From: Candidatus Bathyarchaeota archaeon
GTDB lineage: Archaea > Thermoproteota > Bathyarchaeia > 40CM-2-53-6 > JALHTG01
Reading direction: 5' to 3'
NCBI GenBank assembly: GCA_022865705.1
Contig: JALHTG010000011.1
Span: 1 to 64,000, forward strand
Length of the DNA: 64,000 bases
Numbering within the stretch: position 1 is the stretch's first letter; every line of letters begins with the position of its first letter. Under the pieces are notes generated by a model, which was not told where the DNA came from, did not search any database, and worked only from the letters and a program-made list of their open reading frames with translations. A program made the translations under genes and the position numbers. Shown one piece after another: positions 10,062 through 18,507 of the stretch.

Positions 10062-11728
10062 ATGAAACGTCTCTCTGTTTGCTTCATGATTGCTCTCACA
10101 TTCGTTCTTCTGTTCGGCCCGACTTCTAGGGAGACAGGTCGTACTGACCACCTGGCCCTGCTGGATAGTCTCGACGCCGATAGGACCTGGAGCAGTGTGA
10201 ACAGTCTAGTGGCGGACGGTTTTGAAGGCAGGTTGTCTGGCACACAGCCTGCTGAATTGGCCTCGTAGCATATTGCAGATCACTTCGATTCGATTGGGCT
10301 GAAGCCTGCTGGCGAAAACGGAACATATAACGCTAGGTTCTCTGTGCCGCTGTGGCAACTTACGCAGATGCCTAAGCTGTAGTCAGTGGATGCAGGTGGC
10401 AACGTTCTGCAGACTTTTGCGTATCGAAAGGACTTTGCTGTCAGGCCGGGAAGCGGGTCAGCAGAGTTCTCAACTGAAGTTGTGTTCGTAGGCTACGGGA
10501 TAACCGCATTAGACTTCGGCTATGATGATTATGCAAACGTCGTATCTCAGGGAAGGGTGGTTCTCGCGATCGTTGGAACTCCCCCAAGTGAGAGGTTCAG
10601 ACAAAGTAGCTATGGAGCTTGGAATTCAAAGGCAGACAATGCCCTGAGGTACGGTGCCATTGGTCTAATCCTCATCGACAATCCAGTAGAGCCTATCCCG
10701 TTTTATGTCGAAAGATCAACTGGAGGCCAAACATTCTACCAGAAACTTGTGGTACTCGGGGGACCATCAAGATGGCTGATACCGTGCTTGGGGAGCGCGG
10801 CCCGTCGCTGTCTTCGATTCAAAGATTGATGAACCAAGATTTGAAGCCGCAATCCTTTGTCCTATCCAAGATGTTGCGAGTATCCGTACGTGCAAGTTTC
10901 ACTGAGAATGCAAACGGATACAATGTCCTAGGCTTTATACCTGGATCTGACCCCTTCTCGAAGAAAGTTGTCATCATAGGCGCGCACTACGACCATTTAG
11001 AGAAGGATGTTGACGGCAACATCTTTCGAGGAGCAAACGATGATGCTTCAGGCGTGGCTGTGATGATGGAGATCGCTCGCGTGCTCTCGACAGCCTCAAG
11101 ACCCAAGTGCTCTGCACTTTTCGCTGCATGGAGCGGTGAGGAGGAGGGAACCCGCGGTTCCTACGCCTATGCCAATAGGCCTTTCTTTCCTCTTTCGGAG
11201 ACGATCGCCTATCTGAACCTTGACATGGTTGGATACGGGCAACAACTGGTCTGCCAGATCTCTGAGGCTCACAAGACTCTTCGTACGACCCTGGACGAAA
11301 GCGCTGTGCAGCTAGGTGTTTCGATCAGTGTTGAGAAGTTTTCTGGTGGTAGTGACCATGTTCATTTCGAAAGGAATAAGGTGGCAAATCTGATGTTCAT
11401 TCGTTGGCCGGACGAGTTCTATCATACTCCTAGGGACATGGATGATCGCATACCTAGAAAGAATCTGCTCGAAACAGCTAGGCTGACTGCTCTCATAGCT
11501 ATGAGGCTTATTGAAGTCGAAGCGACAGTTGAGACAGTGACGGCAACTGTTCGTGTGACAAGCTCATCTAGAACTGGAATAGTGACATCAGGCCAGTTCC
11601 TCACCGATGTGTTTTCAGTCAATGTTTTGGCTATTGCAGGCGTTGTGTTCATAGCCACCGTTGCAGCCGGCGTCTTCTGCATTAGAAGGCCTAATATCTT
11701 TCATCGACGCGTGGTCGCAGCATCGTGA
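10062..11728 (+). pseudogene. M28 family aminopeptidase (PA domain plus M28), interrupted by two in-frame TAG codons and a frameshift
   Basis: VIIGAHYDHLEKD…GANDDASGVAVMMEIARVL…AAWSGEEEGTRGS; TAG at 10266-10268 and about 10380; frame change near 10765. Confidence 0.8.
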
Positions 11729-11802
11729 TGTGTGGTGCGCTTTTGACGATCAACTTAAAAGTGTAGCATTTCTCATTACGTGATTCAAAGGGATTGAAGT
11801 AG

Positions 11803-13239
11803 TTGAAGAGTCCGAATAGATTCTTTATTTCCTTCTCGCTTTTCCTGATCTTAACCGCGTCGATAACGGCGTCGGTTCCGGTTGTTAGGTGTCCACCGAC
11901 TGTTCACCTCTCCTTATACCGTACAGTGTACGGCACGGGGGAAGATGTTGCCCTGGGGGTTCGTGTTGACGGAGGCGGAGGTCCTCTGAGGTTAGTCTTT
12001 GGTACGCCTATGGGAACGGTGAACCTGGACTACGGAGCCATTGCCTCCGGTGTGTTCTACACAGTCACAGCGAGTGGAGTGACTGCTATGCTTGGAGCTT
12101 ACACTGTGAAAGCAATTGTGTGGGTTGGAGGTGTGGCCTATTCATCTGCAACGTTGGCGTTCGCGGTTGGCGGTGGATCTGGCTTCGGCTTCGATTTTTC
12201 ACTAGATCTCTCTCCTTCATCTCAGACAGTTGAGCAGGGTGGAACCGCTACATTCAGGATTTTGGCTACGTACAGCAGCTCGTGGTACTACGGAACATCA
12301 ATATCCATCGAGGTGGCTGGTCTAGGTGCAGGCATGGATTCACGCTATACAGCAAGCGGAGACCTCTACATATCCACTTCGCTATCAACCCCGCCGGGAA
12401 CCTACTCGATAGCGGTGATAGGGTCGGCTCGAGGTGTATTCCACAAAGCGAGCGCTGTCCTCATCGTTACGGCAAAAGCACCTCCGTTTGACTACTCCGT
12501 CTCAGTCTCTCCGTCAACTCAGACTGTAAGTATAGGTGACAAAGTTTCCTTCTCGATAGTGGTGAATCTGGTGAGCGGCTCTCCAGCGGCTACCTTTCTC
12601 ACCCTTTCGGGGCTTCCGAGCGGCTTAGCGTACAGTTTCTCGCCACAGTCAGGCACACCAACTTTCACTTCAATGCTCACAATAGATGCGTCTGCGGCCA
12701 CATCTACGGGCAGCTACACATTCACAATCACAGCGGCCGGAGGAGGATTGTCTAAGACAGTCACGGCGGGTATCGTTGTGAAAGAGGCCCCAGACTTCAC
12801 TTTGACTGTGTCTCCTGACACAGCTACGGTGAAGCAAGGAGAGAAGGCAAGCTTCAACATCAAGGTGGATCCCACTGGGGGTTTCGATAAGCTTGTGAGT
12901 CTGAATGTTGCAGGACTGCCAACTGGAGTGTCGGCCGCGTTCACCGTTCCATCAGGTAAACCACCTCTCGTATCAACGCTGACAATAACCGTGTCCACAT
13001 CGGCTCCGGAAGGAAGCTACTCACTGTCCATAGAGGCGGTTGGAGACGTTAAGATTCACTCGACCAGGATCACTCTGAACGTCGAAAGGATGCCGAGTCT
13101 GATTGAACAGATTTTCGGCCCACAGATTGCGCCTCTTGTCATTCCCGTAGGATTGGTGATGGCAATAGCGTTCGTGGCGGGGATTGTGATCTTGCTGGTC
13201 GTCCGAGGCAGACGCCCTCCAGCAACACCTAGACCGTGA
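11803..13239 (+). CDS. Secreted cell-surface protein with Ig-like (NEW3/COG1470-type) repeats and C-terminal TM; TTG start
   Basis: Signal peptide, repeated FSLDLSPSSQTVEQGGTATF / YSVSVSPSTQTVSIGDKVSF / FTLTVSPDTATVKQGEKASF, TM then RGRRPP. Confidence 0.8.
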   Translation: MKSPNRFFISFSLFLILTASITASVPVVRCPPTVHLSLYRTVYGTGEDVALGVRVDGGGGPLRLVFGTPMGTVNLDYGAIASGVFYTVTASGVTAMLGAYTVKAIVWVGGVAYSSATLAFAVGGGSGFGFDFSLDLSPSSQTVEQGGTATFRILATYSSSWYYGTSISIEVAGLGAGMDSRYTASGDLYISTSLSTPPGTYSIAVIGSARGVFHKASAVLIVTAKAPPFDYSVSVSPSTQTVSIGDKVSFSIVVNLVSGSPAATFLTLSGLPSGLAYSFSPQSGTPTFTSMLTIDASAATSTGSYTFTITAAGGGLSKTVTAGIVVKEAPDFTLTVSPDTATVKQGEKASFNIKVDPTGGFDKLVSLNVAGLPTGVSAAFTVPSGKPPLVSTLTITVSTSAPEGSYSLSIEAVGDVKIHSTRITLNVERMPSLIEQIFGPQIAPLVIPVGLVMAIAFVAGIVILLVVRGRRPPATPRP

Positions 13240-13504
13240 AGACCCAAGAGCAACAGAAGAAACGCTCACTAGAATTTCCTGTGGACGCGCGGCAAGAAGT
13301 TCAAGAGAATCGACATAGTTCATACAGATTGGCGCGCGCTGACGTAGCCATCTTCTCCTCTTTTTGCCAAAAGGGCTTCGTAGTGGCGTCATAGCAACGA
13401 AAAACGATGCGAGCAACCCAGTTCCTATGAGAGGTCTCACATGGCGGCACTTCGATGTTCCATTTGCGAAACACTAATATACCGCCCGTTCTGTATGAGG
13501 AGCC

Positions 13505-13630
13505 ATGCACGTTCCAAGATGCGAATGGTGTAACAGACCAATTTCAGGAGCTAGATCTCTCCGAATCTGCGAAGTCTGTAGAAGGAACACTGTTCGAACT
13601 CTCAAGAAAAACAAATCTCCACACATTTGA
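13505..13630 (+). CDS. 41-aa mini zinc-ribbon-like ORF MHVPRCEWCNRPISGARSLRICEVCRRNTVRTLKKNKSPHI
   Basis: ATG to TGA with CxxC…CxxC and basic tail; below ORF-track cutoff. Confidence 0.5.
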   Translation: MHVPRCEWCNRPISGARSLRICEVCRRNTVRTLKKNKSPHI

Positions 13631-14170
13631 GTGCCGCAGAGATCGCGCGCGTTCAACACGTTAGTACTTTCTATCTTCTCTCCGAGTCATCGAAAAGTCC
13701 TCTATCCCATATATCCCGGCTCTTCAAGGCCTTCCTGAGGCGAAGTATGTGGATTCGAAATCCGCTACCTCACATCTTCTGACAAGTGAAACCATGTTTC
13801 CTTTGTTGAGGGCGTATGTTGCGTCGAGATTGGCCTTAGAGGCAAACGCAGGTGAATAACGGAACGAGGCTCTTCAGTTCCTGCTGAATGCGATCTCCGA
13901 AGGAAGCATTTTCGAATAGAGAGATTGAGACAGAGTTGATGTCGGATGAGGATGCGTAGGTTCAAGTCGAAGCAACGGAAAATAACCCACTTCATATCGG
14001 AAAATGAAGAAATCCATGAGGCCCGCGATTAGCAAGTATGGGACCTAGGCGCTTGAATACAGCGCGTTTCCTTTCAGGTTCTTCTTGTCGAAAGCCTTCT
14101 ACCGTCCAAGCAACGTTCGCCTGCAGCCTGAGCATGAGAGGGAAAGAAGTATGGATAACGAGCCGGTTTT

Positions 14171-14309
14171 CGCGCGCGCAGAATGCTCTGATTTATGCAC
14201 AGGTTGGCAGGGAGGAGACGATGATGATCGAGAGATTCGGGGAAGAATATCGTGCGTACATGAAGCGCACCTGGCGATTTTGCCCAGGTTCAAGATCTCA
14301 GATGAATAG
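14171..14309 (+). pseudogene. C-terminal fragment of isoprenylcysteine carboxyl methyltransferase (ICMT)-like protein
   Basis: ALIYAQVGREETMMIERFGEEYRAYMKRTWRF…PRF (frameshift near the end); begins immediately after CGCGCGCGC. Confidence 0.6.
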
Positions 14310-14384
14310 ATCTACTCTACATCCTGTTCTTTTCTTGTTCGCACATCTATTCGCCATTGGGTGTTTGAATTTGCTTCTTCTTTT

Positions 14385-14434
14385 CCGATACGTTTTTATA
14401 TCGTTTATATCTATCCGATACAGAACCGTATCGG
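14385..14434. promoter_or_regulatory. Fic promoter/operator: CCGATAC (14385) … TTTATATC … CCGATAC-agaacc-GTATCGG (14415-14434)
   Basis: Perfect 7-bp inverted repeat plus a third half-site exactly 30 bp upstream, surrounding a TATA-like box. Confidence 0.7.
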
Positions 14435-14443
14435 GTATGTTTC

Positions 14444-15361
14444 TTGGGCCTTCTTGAGAGTCGGGTGCACGATAGAATCCTCGAAAAGAAGAAGAGACTT
14501 GACGCTCATCGTCCACTTCCTGCATCCAAGACGCGCAAGATCCAACGACAGATGGAGATCGAGTACATTTACAATTCGAATGCTATTGAAGGCAACACGT
14601 TGAAGCTGAGGGAAACTCAGCTTGTCTTGGAAGAAGGCGTCACTATAAGAGGAAAGAGTCTTCGAGAACATCTCGAGGTCCGAAACCATCCGAAAGCCAT
14701 CGAATACATTGAGAGCCTTACCCATAGGAATCTGAGAGCGGAAGACATTCTCATTCTGCATCGAGTGGTTATGAAAGGGATTGAGGATGATGCAGGCAAG
14801 TTCCGCATCACGGAGGTCAGAATAGCTGGAGCAGACTTCATACCTCCGCCCGCCCATGAAGTGCGCTACATCGTCGCGGAGCTGATCGATTGGCATAATC
14901 GAAATCCTGACGAGCTACGGCCGATCGAATTGGCCTCGATCCTTCATCACAAGTTTGCTTCGATTCACCCTTTCCGTGACGGGAACGGCAGAGTTGCAAG
15001 ACTACTCATGAATCTGACATTAACGCGAAGTGGTTATCCAATGACTGTTGTTCTGAATGTTGATAGAAAGAAGTACTATGATGCGTTGAAGAAAGCGGAC
15101 CAGGGCAATCCTGGTACGTTCGTGGATTTTGTGGCTGCAGCAGTCGAACGGTCGTTAGACCTCTACCTGAGAGCGATTGAACCGACTGAAAGCCGGGACA
15201 AACTACTGACTCTTGCAGAAGCAAGCAAAGGCTCCCCATACAGTCAAGAATACCTCAGCCTGTTGTCTCGGAAGAGAAGAATTGCCGCAGTGAAGATCGG
15301 AAGGAAATGGATGATGACGAGAAGGGCACTCGAACAATATCTGAAAACGTTGAAGTCTTGA
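14444..15361 (+). CDS. Fic/DOC family protein with N-terminal inhibitory motif and C-terminal DNA-binding-like tail
   Basis: HPFRDGNGRVAR Fic motif; SNAIEGN inhibitory helix; C-terminal LLSRKRRIAAVKIGRKWMMTRRALEQYL. Confidence 0.9.
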   Translation: MGLLESRVHDRILEKKKRLDAHRPLPASKTRKIQRQMEIEYIYNSNAIEGNTLKLRETQLVLEEGVTIRGKSLREHLEVRNHPKAIEYIESLTHRNLRAEDILILHRVVMKGIEDDAGKFRITEVRIAGADFIPPPAHEVRYIVAELIDWHNRNPDELRPIELASILHHKFASIHPFRDGNGRVARLLMNLTLTRSGYPMTVVLNVDRKKYYDALKKADQGNPGTFVDFVAAAVERSLDLYLRAIEPTESRDKLLTLAEASKGSPYSQEYLSLLSRKRRIAAVKIGRKWMMTRRALEQYLKTLKS

Positions 15362-15424
15362 CCCCAATCTCAAGAGAGGAACTGACTGCGCGACCAACGC
15401 TCTACGCACGTCTCGACGTGGATA

Positions 15425-15931
15425 CTATTTCTCAGGTTTTCTGCAGATCTCGTCATGGAATCGGTTCTTGGCGGCCATTTCCAGGCTGAGGATGTTTGCG
15501 TTCGTAGGTTTTCTTGTGAACTGTATCCTCTTGCCTTTAGCGAAAGCGTATCCAAGTTCTATGGTTGTTCCTACGCCGTAATGTTCTTTTCCATTCTTCT
15601 CATTCACTATTTCGACCAAGTTGGCTCGGTCGATCTGGTCGAAGTATGTTCTCATAAGTTCTGATCTTATCGCTAGGGTTTCGTCTGTTTCGCCTTTTTG
15701 TCTGTGGTGAGCTTCGATGCAAGGCTCAGATCGTTTTAGATGCTCTCTGGTTGGGAACACGTTTTGTTCACCGTGTTCCCGCTTGAGCCGTTCCAACACC
15801 TCGAGGAAATGTTTCATGTCACCGTAGCTTCCGCACACAACAATCTTCAAGTTGAGGCCACCTTCGCTTTCTTGGTCGAGATCACTTGCGCCATATTTCA
15901 TAGTTTCGAATTGCGAGACTGGCCAATGCAT
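15425..15931 (-). CDS. Nucleoside 2-deoxyribosyltransferase-like / hypothetical protein (start uncertain)
   Basis: KIVVCGSYGDMKHFLEV…DQIDRANLVEIVNEKNGKEHYGVGTTIELGYAFAKGKRI. Confidence 0.55.
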   Translation of the reverse strand: MHWPVSQFETMKYGASDLDQESEGGLNLKIVVCGSYGDMKHFLEVLERLKREHGEQNVFPTREHLKRSEPCIEAHHRQKGETDETLAIRSELMRTYFDQIDRANLVEIVNEKNGKEHYGVGTTIELGYAFAKGKRIQFTRKPTNANILSLEMAAKNRFHDEICRKPEK

Positions 15932-16199
15932 TTTTGCCTGTGCGTGGTCCTTGACCCCATTTACGAGAAGCCATTAGCGCGCGCATTCCAATCCTCCCTT
16001 TGTATAAGCGCATCCAAAAGACACTCGGGTTGGCCTGACAGTTTTCCCGACACCACCCGGAGCGTTAATCGGGATTCTTCCTATTCTCCAGCCGATAGAG
16101 CGCTCTGGCCGTGGCCATCTGCACACTTTTGATGTTTTACGAAAAGAATTTCTGTGGGACAACGGTATGTGTGTCTCTGTATGATGGAGGGTTGTCTGT

Positions 16200-16583
16200 T
16201 TGACAGATCACTTGTCGAGCAGTAAGCTCGTTGAGAAGACGTTCGCTTACCTGACTTCTGTGACCAAGGAGTGTCGAAAGGCGTTGACGGAGCAGTTTGA
16301 GCGTGAGCATAAGGGGATACCTTTCAGCTCTGTCGAGAGAGTTATGAGGCAAGGTATAGAGTCATGGTTTACCAAGAGAGACGGGAACATAGCGTTAAGC
16401 CACGACAACAGCGTCAACGGGAAACCGGGAGAAATACTCATGACCTATTTGGGATCCACGAAAGATGCTCACTTCAAGATCCATGTTGATGGACTCTTCA
16501 CAATGGCTGGCTCTTCAAATGATGCACCATCCTATCTGAAGAGTCTGAATCTCAGTGTCGACAAGAGGGACTTTACAAAGTAG
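16200..16583 (+). CDS. Hypothetical protein
   Basis: 127-aa ORF with protein-like composition; no recognised family. Confidence 0.45.
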   Translation: MTDHLSSSKLVEKTFAYLTSVTKECRKALTEQFEREHKGIPFSSVERVMRQGIESWFTKRDGNIALSHDNSVNGKPGEILMTYLGSTKDAHFKIHVDGLFTMAGSSNDAPSYLKSLNLSVDKRDFTK

Positions 16584-16752
16584 ACCGGTCAGCTGCAAAC
16601 ATCGCTTCATCAATCGCGCGAACCGAGGGCCAGAAGAGTTCATATTGCCATCGTGATGTCCTTTGATGTTTTCTCCTTTTCAGTTGGCGGACTTGGTTTC
16701 TTCAGCGATCTCGTCTAGCAGCTTTTCCCACATGGGAACGATCTTGGCGCGC

Positions 16753-16881
16753 ACGATCACTCTTTTGGTTTTCACTGCTCAGGAATGGGAGGACAGAGCA
16801 AGACAGGACGAAGCTTTCTATGAAAGCATAATCGCCGACGGACTAGTTATTCAGGGCAATTTGCCGTTGATCAAGAAATGA
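16753..16881 (+). pseudogene. C-terminal fragment of a nucleotidyltransferase-domain protein
   Basis: TLLVFTAQEWEDRARQDEAFYESIIADGLVIQGNLPLIKK* resembles the tail of MNT-type proteins; begins right after GCGCGCAC. Confidence 0.5.
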
Positions 16882-17044
16882 ATCTGAGAGAATAGCGCGC
16901 GTTTTCTCAACAACTTTCCGGTTCGCACATCGGCAAGCTCATCTAAATATGCCGTCAGAGAAATGAATGCCAAGACAGCTCGGGAGCGCACTATCTGGTA
17001 GTAGCGCGTACAACGAAACCTAATAAGGCCTTCATGTCATAGTA

Positions 17045-17127
17045 GCAAAGGTGGGCTGAGTCAGAAGGGGATGGAAAAAGGCGCACCGTTCACCTTCACG
17101 CTGCCTAGAGGGAAGGAGACGAACTAG
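17045..17127 (+). pseudogene. Last ~25 codons of a histidine kinase (WAESEGDGK-GAPFTFTLPRGKETN*)
   Basis: Closely resembles the C-terminus of the intact kinase at 18508-21612 (WAESPGEGKGATFTFTLPRRKEND*), with a one-base frame change. Confidence 0.6.
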
Positions 17128-17130
17128 GTT

Positions 17131-17514
17131 TTGCCGGATAAGATTCTCGTTGTGGATGATGAGCCAGATCCTCTCAACTTGACGAAGAGGATCTTGGAGA
17201 GAAATGGTTATCGCGTGTTCACCGCGTCTGACGGGGATGAGGCGCTTCAGAAGGTGAACGCCGAACCGCCAGACCTAATCCTTCTAGACATAGTGATGCA
17301 AGGGAAAGACGGCGTCGAAGTGTGCAAGATTCTAAAGTCGAAGCCCAAGACCAGACGAATCCCTGTGGTCATGTTCACCGTTCTCGGCAGGGATGTTGAC
17401 ATAAAGCGAGCAACCGATGCGGGATGCGATGGCTACGTAACGAGACCGTTTGTCACAGAGGACCTACTTGCAGAAATCAAGAAACACCTTGGTCAAGCAG
17501 AAGCAAAGAAATGA
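17131..17514 (+). CDS. CheY-like response regulator (TTG start); conserved Lys is Arg (TRPF)
   Basis: ILVVDDEPD…LILLDIVM…VVMFT…GYVTRPF. Confidence 0.88.
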   Translation: MPDKILVVDDEPDPLNLTKRILERNGYRVFTASDGDEALQKVNAEPPDLILLDIVMQGKDGVEVCKILKSKPKTRRIPVVMFTVLGRDVDIKRATDAGCDGYVTRPFVTEDLLAEIKKHLGQAEAKK

Positions 17515-17623
17515 ATGCGTGTTCCTTGGACTCAAATCTCACGTTTATGCAATCCGTTCGAGTCGCCTATGGATGTTCTTTGGATTGTTGACGATTCTTC
17601 CGCTTGAGATTCCGTTGGTTCAA

Positions 17624-17875
17624 GCGCGCGCTACTGCACAGGTTCATTTGTCTGACAGTGGCATCGGAATCAAGAAAGAGGATCTTGGGCGGGTTTTCCA
17701 ACCGTTCGCAGCTATTCAGAAGCGCGGCTACGTCAAAGGTACAGGTTTGGGATTGGGCCTAACCAAAGGCTTAGTTGAGGCACACGGAGGGAGAATATGG
17801 GCAGAATCCCAGTGAAAAGGAAGGGGAGCAAACTTCACATTTGCCCTTGCCAAGATAAGGAATGAGGATGTGAGC
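17624..17875 (+). pseudogene. HATPase_c fragment of a histidine kinase with an in-frame TGA
   Basis: VHLSDSGIGIKKEDLGRVFQPFAAIQKRGYVKGTGLGLGLTKGLVEAHGGRIWAESQ*KGRGANFTFAL; begins at GCGCGCGC. Confidence 0.75.
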
Positions 17876-17880
17876 CAGCC

Positions 17881-18270
17881 GTGCCTACCAGGATTCTAGT
17901 TGCAGACGACGAGCCGGATATACGTAACCTCGTCAGAATGATACTGGAAAAGAACGGTTACCAAGTGTCTCTTGCCTCCAACGGCGTAGAGGCGCTTCAG
18001 AAGGCGGAGACAGAACTGCCCGATCTGATTCTTCTGGACGTTGTCATGCCGGCGAAGTCTGGTTGGGAGGCCTGCAAGACCCTAAAATCCCAGGAGAAGA
18101 CGAAGCACATTCCAGTTGTGATCTTCTCCGTTCTGTCCACGATTCTTGGCGACGATGTCAGTAGGAAGCATGCTGACGAGTATGGATGCGACGGCTATCT
18201 CGCGAAACCATTCACTCCTGACGGCCTCTTGGCTGAAGTGAAGAAGCATCTTGATCGAGTGACGCGATAA
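17881..18270 (+). CDS. CheY-like response regulator
   Basis: ILVADDEPDIRNLVRMILEKNGY…LILLDVVMPAKSG…GYLAKPFTPD. Confidence 0.9.
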   Translation: MPTRILVADDEPDIRNLVRMILEKNGYQVSLASNGVEALQKAETELPDLILLDVVMPAKSGWEACKTLKSQEKTKHIPVVIFSVLSTILGDDVSRKHADEYGCDGYLAKPFTPDGLLAEVKKHLDRVTR

Positions 18271-18507
18271 GAATTCGCCAGACAGCCAGGAGTTGTAAGT
18301 GGCAAGCTACAAGCCGACGAGCTTCACGTTAGGTCTGACCTCTTCGCTTCTTTTGAGAGAGTAGGCGCGTGCTTACTTACTCTCTGGTCATACCTTTCTC
18401 ACTCAAATTGAGCCGGGTCCGCATATCGCTAAGATCTATGGATCATAACCGGTAAGTATGTGTTACGCCACACAATAGTATATTTGGTGACGTAGGCGGC
18501 TCTGGAC

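Noticed and set aside
10062-10385. Pyrrolysine-encoding TAG codons in the M28 gene
   Set aside because: A frameshift also disrupts the gene and TAG serves as normal stop elsewhere in the window; pseudogene is simpler.
16663-16750. N-terminal half of ORF 16663..16881 (MMFSPFQLADLVSSAISSSSFSHMG)
   Set aside because: Looks like an antisense reading of the minus-strand fragment WEKLLDEIAEETKSAN; only the C-terminal part is protein-like.
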